From contig NZ_JAQUWN010000002.1 of the NCBI RefSeq assembly GCF_028692895.1, forward strand, positions 44,964 through 108,963: a stretch of 64,000 nt of DNA. The letters are read 5' to 3'. Positions 16,629-25,674 of the stretch are shown here, in pieces. Position numbers and translations under genes: made by a program. The stretch comes from Pseudodesulfovibrio sp. (lineage in GTDB: Bacteria > Desulfobacterota > Desulfovibrionia > Desulfovibrionales > Desulfovibrionaceae). Under the pieces are notes generated by a model. It had not been told where the DNA came from. It searched no databases and saw nothing but the letters and a program-made list of their open reading frames with translations. Position 1 is the first letter of the stretch. Each line of letters opens with the position of its first letter.

Positions 16629-17357
16629 GTCAACCTGTTGGCGGATAATGGCGTTGAAGACATTATTCTTGATCCGGCGGTCGTTTTTCCAGGTTTGCCG
16701 CAGCCATTCGTGCACTTCAGTCCGCTTGGTGGCGCCGTTGGAAGGGCAGGTGTTTTCCCATATGGGCAGCGCCCACTGGCGGGCCGCCTTGATGACGACG
16801 CTTTTTTCGAGCAACATGGTCGGCCGGATGACGCGCAGGTTGCCGCCGAAGAAGGGCTCATTGGCGGAAAGCCCCTCGGCCCGGCCGTTCTGGAAGATGT
16901 TCATGAAGAAGGTGACCACGTTGTCGTCCGCGTTGTGGCCGAAGGCGAGGTGGGAGAGGTTGTAGTCGCGGCAGAGTTCGAAGAGTCGCTTGCGCCGGAG
17001 CATGCTGCAATAGAAGCAGGGCGAGTTGCGTCGGTTCTCCTCGCTGTGCGCGCGGGGGCCGTAGTCCGTCAGTTCGGCGTGGAGCGCGACCCCGTGCGCG
17101 GCGCACCAATCGCCGAGCGCGGCGTGGGCCTTCGGGTCGAAGCCGGGGTTGACGTGCAGGGCCATGAGCTCCACCGGGAAGGGCATGATGGCCTGGCGGA
17201 TGGTCAGCACCTTGAGCATCAGGAAGCTGTCCACCCCGCCGGACACGGCCACGCCGACGCGCGCGCCGGACTCCACCATGCCGGTGCGCTGCATGAGCTT
17301 GCCGGTGGCGGAAACGCACTGTTTCTGCGCAAAGGTCAGTTTGCCCCAGGAGGCCAT
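16608..17357 (-). CDS. TtcA-like PP-loop ATPase (tRNA 2-thiolation family)
   Basis: A 249-residue PP-loop protein with the ATP pyrophosphatase motif SGGVDS at 39-44. Cys114 and Cys117 (CFYC) and Cys204 (TCPSN) match the three cysteines that hold the [4Fe-4S] cluster in TtcA, the enzyme that thiolates C32 of certain tRNAs. I therefore favour a TtcA-type tRNA sulfurtransferase, although related ATPases act on other substrates. It is divergent from the DUF4340 gene. The gene's 3' end doubles as promoter for the next gene. Confidence 0.8.
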   Translation of the reverse strand: MASWGKLTFAQKQCVSATGKLMQRTGMVESGARVGVAVSGGVDSFLMLKVLTIRQAIMPFPVELMALHVNPGFDPKAHAALGDWCAAHGVALHAELTDYGPRAHSEENRRNSPCFYCSMLRRKRLFELCRDYNLSHLAFGHNADDNVVTFFMNIFQNGRAEGLSANEPFFGGNLRVIRPTMLLEKSVVIKAARQWALPIWENTCPSNGATKRTEVHEWLRQTWKNDRRIKNNVFNAIIRQQVDLTSKKV

Positions 17358-17401
17358 GGTCGTTCTCCGATGATCGTTGGCGGCGCGGGTTCGGTTCGTG
17401 G

Positions 17402-17430
17402 CAGATAGACGATTCTTCCTTGACTTGCAA
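17402..17430 (-). promoter_or_regulatory. Probable promoter of the ttcA-like gene
   Basis: Minus-strand TTGCAA (17430-17425), a 17-base spacer and TATCTG (17407-17402), some 45 bases before the start, in the 171-base divergent gap. Confidence 0.5.
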
Positions 17431-17528
17431 GTGCGGCTTTGGCAAATTTATTCGCTTCCGCGACGGGCTGAAAATCTGTCGGGGCGAACGAAATCCAGTC
17501 CATCGGGTACCCCCTGGAGGGTCGCTTT

Positions 17529-18884
17529 TTGAAACGTTGCATATACCTATTGACGACCATCCTGCTGATAGGCGCCGCCGTTGCGGTCTACTGGCACGCC
17601 AAGCCGGAGGAGACCGTGGTCGATGAGCCGCGCTGGCTGTCCCGCCCGTTCGGCAACGTGGTCTCGATCCACATCCAGGGCGAGCAGGGAACCTACATGC
17701 TGGCGGTGAAGGACGGCCAGTGGGAGGCCCAGGTGCCCGGCGTGTCCTGGAACGTCCAGGCCCGGGCGGTGGCCGACAAGGTCAAGGATTTTCTCTCCCG
17801 GCTCGAAGCCCTGGCTCCCCAGCGGGCCATCGGCGGGTTCGACCGGGGCGGTTTCGAGCAGTACGGCCTGGACAACCCGACGCTGAAGATCATCGTCACC
17901 TTCGGCGACAAGGACAAGAGCACGCTGGTGGTCAAGCTGACCTCCAACGCGTCCGGCGACGTGTACGGCTGGAATTCCGACAGCCAGGCCCTGGTCTACG
18001 AGTTCGACCGGGACATCCTGAAGCAGTTCGGCCTGCCCGCCCGCCATTTTCTGGATACCCGCGTCTTCCAGTTCGACGAGAAGACGGTCGGCAAGGTGCA
18101 ACTGGTCCAGCCCTTCGGGTCAAGCTGGCTTGTGGAGCGGCGCAAGCAGGGCTTCTTTTTCACCCTGCCGGGCTACCTCAAGGACAAGCCCGCGTCGGAT
18201 TCGGAGCTCAAGCTCTACATTCACTCCCTGGCCTTGCTGCGCGCCAACCGGCTGCTCCTGGAGCCCGTGGCCGCCGAGAACCGGATTCCGGCCCTGACCA
18301 TCAAGATATGGGCCGAAAAGTCGGAGGAGCCCGCGAGCGTGGAGTTCTTTCCGGTCAAGGAGGACCCCGCCATCTATTTCGGCCGTTCCTCCTGGCTGAC
18401 GGTGCCCTTCGTGCTGGACGCCCAGAGCGTGGCCCAGTTGGTCAAGAGCGCTTTCGACGTCCAGGGCCGCACGGTCATCAAGCTGGACATCGGCACGGTG
18501 GCGCGGTTCGTGGTCCGCAACGGGAGCACGGAATACCGCCTGGAGCGCAGCGCCACGGGCTGGCGGATCAAGGGCGAGAAAAAAGACATCCCCGGCATTG
18601 ACATGTCGCTGTGGCGATTTACAGAATTACAGTTTGAGGCGCTGCCGCTCAACAACCTGCCGGAGACGGCCATCCCGCTCCTGTATTGCCGGTTGGAGAA
18701 CGGCGACGGCGAGAAATTGACGGAATTGACGTTCTACGCCGATCCCCGCCTGCCCCAGGGGCAGTGCTGGATGAAGAACGGCGGCGGCATGTACTATCCC
18801 GTTTCGAGCCGACTCGTTAAGGACCTGCAAGGAATGTTTCCGGTGCAGGCGACCGGGCCCGCGCCCGACGCCGCCGGACAATAA
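17529..18884 (+). CDS. DUF4340-domain envelope protein
   Basis: 451 residues with an N-terminal signal-anchor (about 1-20) and a long extracytoplasmic region of repeated beta-rich modules typical of DUF4340. The TTG start is supported by GGAGGG (17516-17521). DUF4340 proteins usually accompany a Gld-type ABC transporter (permease plus auxiliary protein). Here no transporter is adjacent: ttcA is divergent on the left and rpoZ is 29 bases to the right. The function is unknown. The sequence is intact and codon use resembles its neighbours. Confidence 0.8.
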   Translation: MKRCIYLLTTILLIGAAVAVYWHAKPEETVVDEPRWLSRPFGNVVSIHIQGEQGTYMLAVKDGQWEAQVPGVSWNVQARAVADKVKDFLSRLEALAPQRAIGGFDRGGFEQYGLDNPTLKIIVTFGDKDKSTLVVKLTSNASGDVYGWNSDSQALVYEFDRDILKQFGLPARHFLDTRVFQFDEKTVGKVQLVQPFGSSWLVERRKQGFFFTLPGYLKDKPASDSELKLYIHSLALLRANRLLLEPVAAENRIPALTIKIWAEKSEEPASVEFFPVKEDPAIYFGRSSWLTVPFVLDAQSVAQLVKSAFDVQGRTVIKLDIGTVARFVVRNGSTEYRLERSATGWRIKGEKKDIPGIDMSLWRFTELQFEALPLNNLPETAIPLLYCRLENGDGEKLTELTFYADPRLPQGQCWMKNGGGMYYPVSSRLVKDLQGMFPVQATGPAPDAAGQ

Positions 18885-18913
18885 GGCATAAGCCGCTTTT
18901 AAGGAGAATACCC

Positions 18914-19150
18914 ATGGCTCGCATCACCGTTGAGGATTGCCTGGAAAAGGTCAGCAACCGCTTCCTCATCACCCAGATGGGCATCAAGCGCGTCAAGCAG
19001 TACCGCGAGGGGTACCCGCCCCTGGTGGAGACCAAGAACAAGGAAGTGGTGAACGCCCTGCGCGAGATCGCCGCCGGCAAAATCCTGCCCGACCAGCATG
19101 TCCCGGACGTCGACATCGACCTCGCCGAGTCTGGAGAAGCAGAAAACTAG
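18914..19150 (+). CDS. rpoZ: RNA polymerase omega subunit
   Basis: 78 residues, the usual length of omega, which helps assemble the beta-prime subunit into RNA polymerase. Recognisable stretches are [13 protein letters not shown] at the start and [21 protein letters not shown] lies seven bases upstream of ATG. The dnaJ gene begins seven bases after its stop, giving an rpoZ-dnaJ-moaC set. Confidence 0.93.
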   Translation: MARITVEDCLEKVSNRFLITQMGIKRVKQYREGYPPLVETKNKEVVNALREIAAGKILPDQHVPDVDIDLAESGEAEN

Positions 19151-19156
19151 TCCGCC

Positions 19157-20275
19157 ATGGCCAAACGCGATTACTACGAAGTCCTGGGCGTCGAAAAGAC
19201 GGCCGTCCAGGATGAGATCAAGTCCGCCTATCGGAAGCTGGCGTTCAAGTTCCATCCCGACCGGAACCAGGACGATCCCGAGGCGGAGGCCAAGTTCAAG
19301 GAGGCCGCCGAGGCCTATGAGATCCTGGGCAACGCGGAGAAGCGGCAGACCTACGACCGGTTCGGCCACGAAGGCCTGAACGGCCAGGGGTTCTCCGGCT
19401 TCACCAACAGCGAGGACATCTTCGGCGCCTTCAGCGACATCTTCGGCGAAGTGTTCGGCTTTTCCTCGGCCGGGCGGGGCGGCGGCAACCGTCCCCGGCC
19501 CGGCGCGGACCTGCGCTACAACCTCGACATCTCCTTCCGCGAGGCGGCCAAGGGGACCGAGGTCAGCATCACCATCCCGGTGGAGCAGCCCTGCGAGGCG
19601 TGCCACGGCACCGGCGCGGCCCCCGGGTCGTCGCCGCAGGTCTGCCCCCAGTGCGGCGGCCACGGCACCATGCAGCAGTCCCAGGGGTTCTTCCGGATCT
19701 CCGTCACCTGCCCCCAGTGCCACGGCTCGGGCCGGATCATCTCCGAGCCCTGCCCGGAGTGCATGGGCCGGACCTCCGTCATCCGCGACAAGGACCTCAA
19801 GGTCCGCATCCCGGCCGGGGTGGACAACAACTCACGGCTCCGGCTGCGCGGCGAGGGGGAGGCGGGCGTCAACGGCGGGCCTCCGGGCGATCTCTACGTG
19901 GTCATCCACGTGGCCCCGGACGACGTCTTCGAGCGCCAGGGACAGAACCTGATCATCGGGCGTGACATTTCCTTTGTCCAGGCCGCCCTGGGCCACCGGC
20001 TGGAAGTGCCGACTTTGGATCAGCCCGTGAATCTCGACATTCCCAAGGGCGCCCAGAGCGGCGAGGTCTTCCGCCTGCGCGGGCTCGGGCTGCCGCATCT
20101 CGGCTCCACCCACAGCGGCGACCTGCTGGTGGAGGTCACGGTCAAGACCCCGACCCACCTGAACAAGCGCCAGGAGGCGCTGCTCAAGGAGTTCGCGGAG
20201 ATCGAGGCCAAGAAACTGACCACCAAGGCCAAGGACTTCTTCAAGAAGGCCAAGGACAAGGTGATGGGAGAGTAG
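19157..20275 (+). CDS. dnaJ: Chaperone DnaJ (class A J-protein)
   Basis: 372 residues with every class A element. The J domain has HPD at 33-35; a Gly/Phe-rich linker follows (about 75-112). Four zinc-finger repeats are [24 protein letters not shown] and CPECMGRT (the last lacking the usual final Gly), followed by the C-terminal substrate-binding domains. DnaJ delivers unfolded proteins to DnaK and stimulates its ATPase. No CIRCE or heat-shock promoter is visible ahead; the gene follows rpoZ closely, and dnaK is not in the window. Confidence 0.95.
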   Translation: MAKRDYYEVLGVEKTAVQDEIKSAYRKLAFKFHPDRNQDDPEAEAKFKEAAEAYEILGNAEKRQTYDRFGHEGLNGQGFSGFTNSEDIFGAFSDIFGEVFGFSSAGRGGGNRPRPGADLRYNLDISFREAAKGTEVSITIPVEQPCEACHGTGAAPGSSPQVCPQCGGHGTMQQSQGFFRISVTCPQCHGSGRIISEPCPECMGRTSVIRDKDLKVRIPAGVDNNSRLRLRGEGEAGVNGGPPGDLYVVIHVAPDDVFERQGQNLIIGRDISFVQAALGHRLEVPTLDQPVNLDIPKGAQSGEVFRLRGLGLPHLGSTHSGDLLVEVTVKTPTHLNKRQEALLKEFAEIEAKKLTTKAKDFFKKAKDKVMGE

Positions 20276-20276
20276 C

Positions 20277-20753
20277 ATGACCGGCTTTTCGCACATGGAT
20301 CAGGACGGCAACGCCCGCATGGTGGACGTTTCGGCCAAGGGCGACACCGCCCGCACGGCCATCGTCCGGGGCGTGGTCCGGCTGGCCCCGGCGACCATGG
20401 ATCTGCTCCGGCGCGACGCCCTGCCCAAGGGCGACGTCCTGACCACGGCCAAGATCGCGGGCATCCAGGCGGCCAAGCGCACGGCCGACCTGATTCCCAT
20501 GTGCCACCCCCTGCCCGTCAGCTACGTGGACATCCGCTTCACCGTGGACGCGGAGACGAGCACCATCGAGCTGGAATGCGAGGTGCGCACCACCTACAAG
20601 ACCGGCGTGGAGATGGAGGCCCTGATCGGCGTCCAGGTCGCGGCGGCCACCATCTACGATATGTGCAAGGCCGTGCAGAAGGACATCGTCATCGATCGCT
20701 GCCGCCTGGTCTACAAGTGCGGCGGCAAGAGCGGGACCTTCCAAGCCGAATAG
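20277..20753 (+). CDS. moaC: Cyclic pyranopterin monophosphate synthase MoaC
   Basis: 158 residues, full length. With MoaA, MoaC converts GTP-derived 3',8-cH2GTP into cPMP, the first stable intermediate of molybdopterin. Conserved [10 protein letters not shown], the MCHPLPV active-site segment, and the [20 protein letters not shown] helix with the KDIVIDR tail are visible. The start is one base after the dnaJ stop. Molybdo/tungsto-enzymes such as formate dehydrogenases would use the cofactor. Confidence 0.95.
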   Translation: MTGFSHMDQDGNARMVDVSAKGDTARTAIVRGVVRLAPATMDLLRRDALPKGDVLTTAKIAGIQAAKRTADLIPMCHPLPVSYVDIRFTVDAETSTIELECEVRTTYKTGVEMEALIGVQVAAATIYDMCKAVQKDIVIDRCRLVYKCGGKSGTFQAE

Positions 20754-20773
20754 CCGCGCGAATCAATGCGAAA

Positions 20774-20805
20774 AAAAGCCACCGTCCTTCCGGGCGGTGG
20801 CTTTT
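20774..20805. terminator. Bidirectional terminator between moaC and hisF
   Basis: AAAAGCCACCG (20774-20784) pairs with CGGTGGCTTTT (20795-20805). A-run and T-run flank the stem, so it can end both the plus-strand moaC and the minus-strand hisF transcripts. Confidence 0.9.
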
Positions 20806-20826
20806 CTTTCGTCTTCCAGGGAAACG

Positions 20827-21606
20827 CTACCAGACGGTGCGCATGTGGACCCCGGCGTCCTGCATGTACCGCTTGAGCTGGGGGATGGTGTATTCGCCGT
20901 AGTGGACGATGGAGGCGATGAGGGCGGCGGTGGCCCGGCCCTTGGTCACGGCGTCGACCATGTGCTGCGGCGCGCCTGCGCCGCCGGAGGCGATGACCGG
21001 GATGGTCACGGATTCCGCCACCAGCCGGGTCAGCTCCAGGTCGTAGCCGTCCTTGGTGCCGTCGGCGTCGATGGAGTTCAGGCAGATCTCGCCCGCGCCC
21101 AGCGCCTCGCCGGTCTTGGCCCACTCGATGGCGTCCATGCCCATGTACTTGCGGCCGCCGTGGATGACGATCTCGAAGCCGGAGGGGATGGTCTCGGACT
21201 TCTCGACCCGCTTCACGTCCATACCCAGGACAACGCACTGGGAGCCGAAACGGACCGCGCCCTCGCTGATGATGTCCGGATTCTTGACCGCGCCGGAGTT
21301 GACCGAGACCTTTTCGGCCCCGGCCAGGAGCACGTCGCGCATGTCGGCGACGGAGTTGATGCCGCCGCCCACGGAGAAGGGGATGAATATCTGCGAGGCG
21401 ACCTTTTCCACCACGTCCAGGAAGATGCCGCGCCCCTCGCTGGAGGCGGTGATGTCGTAGAAGACGATCTCGTCCGCGCCTTCCTCGTAGTAGCGGCGGG
21501 CGGTCTCCACGGGGTCGCCGATGTTCACGTTGCCCTTGAACTTGATGCCCTTGGTCAACTGGCCGTTGCGGACGTCCAGGCAGGGGATGACGCGTTTACT
21601 GAGCAT
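20827..21606 (-). CDS. hisF: Imidazole glycerol phosphate synthase subunit HisF
   Basis: 259 residues, a TIM-barrel cyclase that uses ammonia from HisH to make imidazole glycerol phosphate and AICAR. Asp11 (PCLDV) and the Asp in NSIDADGT are the two catalytic aspartates; FSVGGGI and ASGGAG bind phosphate. The segment [11 protein letters not shown] differs slightly from the usual ILLTSMDRDGT. It overlaps hisH by 11 bases, so the two subunits are translated together. No other his genes are nearby. Confidence 0.92.
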   Translation of the reverse strand: MLSKRVIPCLDVRNGQLTKGIKFKGNVNIGDPVETARRYYEEGADEIVFYDITASSEGRGIFLDVVEKVASQIFIPFSVGGGINSVADMRDVLLAGAEKVSVNSGAVKNPDIISEGAVRFGSQCVVLGMDVKRVEKSETIPSGFEIVIHGGRKYMGMDAIEWAKTGEALGAGEICLNSIDADGTKDGYDLELTRLVAESVTIPVIASGGAGAPQHMVDAVTKGRATAALIASIVHYGEYTIPQLKRYMQDAGVHMRTVW

Positions 21607-22237
21607 CGGCGGCCTCCAGGCAGTAGTCGTGGAAGTTGCGGAGCAGCTTGAGGCCGGGGCGGCCGCTCTTTTCCGGGTGGAACTGGACGGCCCAGAGCCC
21701 CTCGCGGCCGTGCAGGGAGCAGAAGTCTATGCCGTACCGGGTGGTGCCGATGACGAACTCCTCCTTGGGCGCGGGATAGTAGCTGTGCACGAAGTAGAAG
21801 CAGGCGTCGGGCTCGATGTCCTTGAACAGCCGACATTCGCGCTTCAGCTCCACCTGGTTCCAGCCCATGTGGGGGACGCGGATGGGAATGCCCTCGTAGT
21901 CCAGCCAGGAGGGGTTGAAGAGGCGGCACTCGCCGGGGATGACCTTGAGGGCCTTGGTGTCGTTCTCCTCGCTGTAGTCCAGGAGGATCTGGCAGCCGAC
22001 GCAGATGCCGAGCACGGGCTTGTTGCGGGCGATGAGCCCCTTGATGACGTCGTCGAGTCCGGCCGAATGGAGTTCGTCCATGGCCTGTCCGGCCGCGCCC
22101 ACGCCGGGAAAGATGATTCCGGCGGCCTTGTCCAGCTTGGCCGGGTCGTTGGTGATCTCGTTTGGAATTCCGAGGTGCTCCAGCGCCCTGTGGACACTGG
22201 TCTGGTTCCCCGCCTTGTAGTCGAAAATGGCGAGCAT
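21596..22237 (-). CDS. hisH: Imidazole glycerol phosphate synthase glutaminase HisH
   Basis: 213 residues, a class I glutamine amidotransferase that feeds ammonia to HisF. The nucleophile is Cys79 in GICVGCQ, and the His/Glu pair is in FHPEKSG near the C-terminus. The N-terminal [16 protein letters not shown] is typical. It is the first gene of a two-gene unit. The upstream region (22238-22466) is AT-rich and shared with a divergent small gene. Confidence 0.92.
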   Translation of the reverse strand: MLAIFDYKAGNQTSVHRALEHLGIPNEITNDPAKLDKAAGIIFPGVGAAGQAMDELHSAGLDDVIKGLIARNKPVLGICVGCQILLDYSEENDTKALKVIPGECRLFNPSWLDYEGIPIRVPHMGWNQVELKRECRLFKDIEPDACFYFVHSYYPAPKEEFVIGTTRYGIDFCSLHGREGLWAVQFHPEKSGRPGLKLLRNFHDYCLEAADAQ

Positions 22238-22324
22238 GCGTGCCTCCGCTCAGCTTTTGAGTTTATACAGCGACTAGTAAAATTCCATGGGGAAAACAAG
22301 GGGTTTTTTGGTATTGGCAAAATT

Positions 22325-22439
22325 GTTGAATCAACGAAAAAAATTACAAGAATGTGATAATTTTTATACGAAAATGAAGGGTTGAAAAGGGAAAACGGGC
22401 GAGATGGCGAGCCATTCTGCCATTGGCATGACAATTGAT
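22325..22439 (+). promoter_or_regulatory. Possible sigma-54-like box and upstream dyad before a small gene
   Basis: TTGGCATG-ACAA-TTGAT (22423-22439) has a good -24 element and the right spacing, but GA replaces the invariant GC at -12. A dyad GTTGA-A-TCAAC (22325-22335) lies about 90 bases upstream. The intergenic stretch 22238-22422 is otherwise AT-rich with no clear sigma-70 promoter. Confidence 0.3.
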
Positions 22440-22466
22440 TGTTCAGTCAAAAGAATGGGAGGTCAC

Positions 22467-22631
22467 ATGATGTACGAACTGCTTGCGATGACGCTGTGGA
22501 TGCTGGCCGGGGCGCTGGTGGCGGTGCTGTTTTTCTGCAACGTGGAGTGGGCCCCCATCGTGGCCCGGCGGATGGCGCGGGAGAATCGGTTCGTGCTGTC
22601 CGGGGAGCGCAGGGCGCCGAGGCTGCGCTGA
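22467..22631 (+). CDS. Small single-span membrane protein (54 residues)
   Basis: MMYELLAMTLWMLAG begins a hydrophobic helix (about 3-25), followed by a short amphipathic, Arg-rich tail (ARRMAREN ... RRAPRLR). GGGAGG (22457-22462) stands before two consecutive ATG codons (22467, 22470), which decides this start over an in-frame ATG at 22404. The topology rule predicts the positive tail in the cytoplasm. I do not recognise the family. It is convergent with the J-domain gene, whose stop is five bases away. Confidence 0.6.
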   Translation: MMYELLAMTLWMLAGALVAVLFFCNVEWAPIVARRMARENRFVLSGERRAPRLR

Positions 22632-22635
22632 CGGG

Positions 22636-23424
22636 TCAGCGGGCGTAGACCCGCAGGATGAGGTCGCCCGCGAGGGGACCGAGCTTGCGGCCCAGTCCCT
22701 TGAGGCGGATGGGACGGCCCACCACGAAGTCCCTGGGCAGGGTCACCTCCACGGTCCTGGGCCCCTTGCTGAAGGACTGCTCAACGGAGATGCGGATCTT
22801 GCGGCCGGGCATGAGTTGGATGGCCGGGAAGTAGACGGTCTGCTCGTGGTCCATCTGGCCCTTGAACCAGGCCTTGACCGAGCCGAACAGTCCCTTGCGG
22901 AAGTCGAGGTTCAGGGTGCGTTCGCCCCAGTGCAGCTTGACCCTCCGGCGTTTCACCTCCAGCGGCCCCTTGTAGCCGGGCTGCTCCTTCCTGATCTTGC
23001 TGTAGATGTCCTCGAACACCTGGCGGGCGAAGGGGTCGTTCAGGATGTCCTTCAGGACCTCCTCTTCCTTGTAGTACATGCCCTGGTGGCGGGAGCGGGC
23101 GGACTGCTGGTGCGTGAAATGCGGTTTGCCCTGTCTTTTCTGCTGGCGGGCGTAGGCTTCTGCCCCGTCCCGGCGGCTGGCCGAAGGCTTTTCCCGTCCT
23201 TCCGCATCGGCAGCGGCGGTTCCGGCCGGGCCGTCGCCGTTGCCGAGCAGGTCCTTGGCCGTGACATAGGCCTCGTTGACCTCGCGGAATTTGGCCGAGG
23301 CGGCCGGGTCGGCGTTGAGGTCGGGGTGATACTGGAAGGCCAGGCGGCGGAACGCGTGCTTGACCTGGGCCGGGGTCGCTCCATCGGGCAACTGGAGTAT
23401 GCGGAGACATTCCTGAATGGTCAT
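22636..23424 (-). CDS. J-domain protein of the CbpA/DnaJ class B type
   Basis: 262 residues. The N-terminal J domain (about 3-60) has HPD (FQYHPDLNADP), which should stimulate a DnaK partner. A charged low-complexity linker (about 63-115) and a C-terminal DnaJ_C-like beta domain (from about 165) follow, with no zinc finger. It is therefore a specialised co-chaperone, distinct from the full DnaJ at 19.2 kb. Only one C-terminal beta domain is visible, so the protein is shorter than CbpA (about 306 residues). Confidence 0.82.
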   Translation of the reverse strand: MTIQECLRILQLPDGATPAQVKHAFRRLAFQYHPDLNADPAASAKFREVNEAYVTAKDLLGNGDGPAGTAAADAEGREKPSASRRDGAEAYARQQKRQGKPHFTHQQSARSRHQGMYYKEEEVLKDILNDPFARQVFEDIYSKIRKEQPGYKGPLEVKRRRVKLHWGERTLNLDFRKGLFGSVKAWFKGQMDHEQTVYFPAIQLMPGRKIRISVEQSFSKGPRTVEVTLPRDFVVGRPIRLKGLGRKLGPLAGDLILRVYAR

Positions 23425-23456
23425 GGAGCACCTGGCTTTGCGCGGGCCGTCCCGGA

Positions 23457-23894
23457 TCAGTCGTCGGCGAGCAGCGCGTTGGGCGACGTGTCGGGATCAT
23501 AGCGCAAAAGGCCTTCCTCCCGCAAATAGCGCTTGCCCTGGCGCACGAATTCGGCGTGGTCCACCTCGGGATTCACGCCGGGACAGTATTCCTGGATCAT
23601 CTCCCAGCTCGTCTGGTCCACCAGGTTGCCCCGGAAGAAGGGCCAGGCGCGGCAAATGTCCGGCCGGCCGGGATGCACGGAACAGCCCTCGGCGTAGAAC
23701 ACGCAATAGCCGTCGTCGCCGCAGGTCAGGTGGAGCTTGCCCCCGCGTTCGCGGGTGAACCTCTCCACCAGCTCGGGCACGGAAATGTTCAGGTGGGCCG
23801 CCAGCCGCTCCTGGTCCTTGACGGTCATGACGATGCCGCCCTCGCCCTGGCAGCAGTGGCCGCACATCTTGCAGGAGAACGCCTCGGCGGTCAT
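23457..23894 (-). CDS. YkgJ-family cysteine-cluster protein
   Basis: 145 residues with the family's metal-binding cysteine pattern: CKMCGHCC near the N-terminus, then CGDDGYCVFYAEGCSVH and RPDICRAWPF. YkgJ/UPF0153 proteins are thought to bind zinc or an iron-sulfur cluster; the role is unknown. ATG 23894 overlaps the stop of the CoA-binding gene (ATGA), showing coupled translation. Apparent longer frames upstream belong to the neighbour. Confidence 0.85.
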   Translation of the reverse strand: MTAEAFSCKMCGHCCQGEGGIVMTVKDQERLAAHLNISVPELVERFTRERGGKLHLTCGDDGYCVFYAEGCSVHPGRPDICRAWPFFRGNLVDQTSWEMIQEYCPGVNPEVDHAEFVRQGKRYLREEGLLRYDPDTSPNALLADD

Positions 23895-24310
23895 CGGGCC
23901 ACCTCCAGGCGGCGCGCCTCGACCATCAGGCAGCGGTCCTCGACCACGGTCACGCCCGCCTTTTCGAGCGGGGTCCGCGCCTCCGTGCTGAAGATGCCGG
24001 ACTGCATCCAGAAACAGCGGGGCAGGGTCGGCAGGGCCAGGACCTCCTCGGCGTGGCCGGGGCAGAACTGGGCGTTGCGAAACACGTCCACCAGGTCGAC
24101 CGGGACCGGGATGTCGGCGACGGTCCGGTAGGTTTCGAGCCCCCATACGCCGGTGCGCGCGGGGTGGACCGGGATGACGGTGAAGCCCATGTCGATGAGG
24201 GCGCGGCCCACGCCGTCCACAGGACGGCCGGGCTTGTCCACCGCTCCGATTACGGCAATGGTCTTGACCTTGCGGAGCAGGGCGGCTAGCTCTTTGTCAT
24301 TGTACAGCAT
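23891..24310 (-). CDS. CoA-binding (YccU-type) protein
   Basis: 139 residues, a small Rossmann-fold CoA_binding_2 protein. The segment TIAVIGAVDKPGRPVDGVGR near the N-terminus and the C-terminal CFWMQSGIFSTEA are characteristic. The family is related to the CoA-ligase alpha subunit but has no catalytic domain; the function is undetermined. It is translated together with the YkgJ gene and is divergent from the M24 peptidase. Confidence 0.85.
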   Translation of the reverse strand: MLYNDKELAALLRKVKTIAVIGAVDKPGRPVDGVGRALIDMGFTVIPVHPARTGVWGLETYRTVADIPVPVDLVDVFRNAQFCPGHAEEVLALPTLPRCFWMQSGIFSTEARTPLEKAGVTVVEDRCLMVEARRLEVAR

Positions 24311-24394
24311 GCATGTGTTCCTTTCACGTTGAAGAACGTCCTTTTACAGCAATCCATTTCCGTTGCCTAGTCGTAAGTCGCCATGGAGTATTCG

Positions 24395-25618
24395 ATGTTC
24401 GAACCGAACCAGCCCGTCCCCGTCGAGGAATTGCGGCGCCGCCAGGACGCGGTGCGCACCCATCTTCAGACCGTCGCCCCCGGAGCTGGCGGCATCCTGG
24501 TCTTCTCACGCCTCAACATCTACTACCTGACCGGCACCTTCGGCCAGGGCGTGCTCTGGCTGCCCCTGTCCGGCGAGCCGGTGTTGATGATCCGCAAAGG
24601 GGTCAACCGCGCCCGGCTGGAGGCGGGGGTGCGCCACATCGCGCCCTACAAGTCCTATTCCGAGCTCTCCGGCCTTTGCGCCGACGCCGGGTCGCCCCTG
24701 ACGCCGACCCTGGCCGCCGTCATGTCCGGCCTGACCTGGCAGCTCGGCCTCATGCTGGCGGGCAAGCTCAGGAACCACGTCATCCTGCCCGGCGACCACG
24801 CCCTGGCCCTGGCCCGCATGGTCAAGTCCGAGTTCGAGCTTTCGATCATGCGCCGCTGCGGAGCCGCGCACCACAAGTGCCTGTATGACGTCATTCCCAC
24901 CCTGATCCGTCCCGGCATGACCGAGCGCGAGATCGCCCACAAGGCGTGGGAGAGCTTCTTCGCCGAGGGGCACATGGGCATCCTGCGCATGCAGGCCCAT
25001 GGCGAGGAGGCCTTCCTGGGCCACGTCTCGGCCGGGGATTCCGGCAACTATCCCAGCGGGTTCAACGGCCCCCTCGGGCTGCGGGGCGAGCACCCGGCCT
25101 CGGCGGTCATGGGCAGCGCCCACAAGGTCTGGCGGACGGGCGAGCCGCTCATGCTCGACATCGGCTTCCAGCTCGAAGGGTATCAGACCGACAAGACCCA
25201 GGCCTATTTCGCGGGGCCGGACTCGGCCATTCCCGACGAGGTGCGCCGGGCCCACGACTTCTGCATCGAGATGCAGGCCTGGATCTGCGAGCACGGCAAG
25301 CCGGGCGCGATCCCGGCCGAGCTCTACGGGCACTGCCTGGCCGAGGCGGAGAGGCGCGGTTTCGCCGAGGGGTTCATGGGTCTGGACGAAAACAAGGTCC
25401 CCTTCGTGGGCCACGGCATCGGCCTGACCGTGGACGAATATCCGCCCCTGGCCTCGGGGTTCGAACAGCCGCTCGAAAAGGGCATGGTCCTGGCCCTGGA
25501 GCCCAAGCAGTCCCTGCGTGGCGTGGCCATGGTCGGGGTGGAGAACACCTTCGAGGTCACCGACGGCGGCCTGCGCTCCATCTCGGGCGATGCGTTCGAG
25601 ATGATTCCGGTGGAGTAA
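24395..25618 (+). CDS. M24-family metallopeptidase (Xaa-Pro aminopeptidase-like)
   Basis: About 407 residues in a creatinase/aminopeptidase P layout. The N-terminal domain (about 1-155) lacks metal ligands, and the C-terminal pita-bread domain holds the dinuclear metal site: Asp in MLDIGFQ, Asp in YQTDKTQ, His in GHGIGL, Glu in ALEPKQ and Glu in VENTFEV. It probably removes N-terminal residues before proline or acts as a related dipeptidase in the cytoplasm. ATG 24395 is chosen because GGAG is seven bases upstream; ATG 24383 has none. Confidence 0.85.
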   Translation: MFEPNQPVPVEELRRRQDAVRTHLQTVAPGAGGILVFSRLNIYYLTGTFGQGVLWLPLSGEPVLMIRKGVNRARLEAGVRHIAPYKSYSELSGLCADAGSPLTPTLAAVMSGLTWQLGLMLAGKLRNHVILPGDHALALARMVKSEFELSIMRRCGAAHHKCLYDVIPTLIRPGMTEREIAHKAWESFFAEGHMGILRMQAHGEEAFLGHVSAGDSGNYPSGFNGPLGLRGEHPASAVMGSAHKVWRTGEPLMLDIGFQLEGYQTDKTQAYFAGPDSAIPDEVRRAHDFCIEMQAWICEHGKPGAIPAELYGHCLAEAERRGFAEGFMGLDENKVPFVGHGIGLTVDEYPPLASGFEQPLEKGMVLALEPKQSLRGVAMVGVENTFEVTDGGLRSISGDAFEMIPVE

Positions 25619-25622
25619 AAAA

Positions 25623-25651
25623 AACTCCCGGACGGCGACCATCCGGGAGTT
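25623..25651. terminator. Bidirectional terminator between the M24 gene and the flotillin gene
   Basis: AACTCCCGGA (25623-25632) and TCCGGGAGTT (25642-25651) form a ten-base stem, flanked by an A-run on the left and TTTTT (25656-25660) after it on the right. It serves two convergent genes. Confidence 0.88.
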
Positions 25652-25674
25652 CTCGTTTTTCGGCGGGAAAGGAG

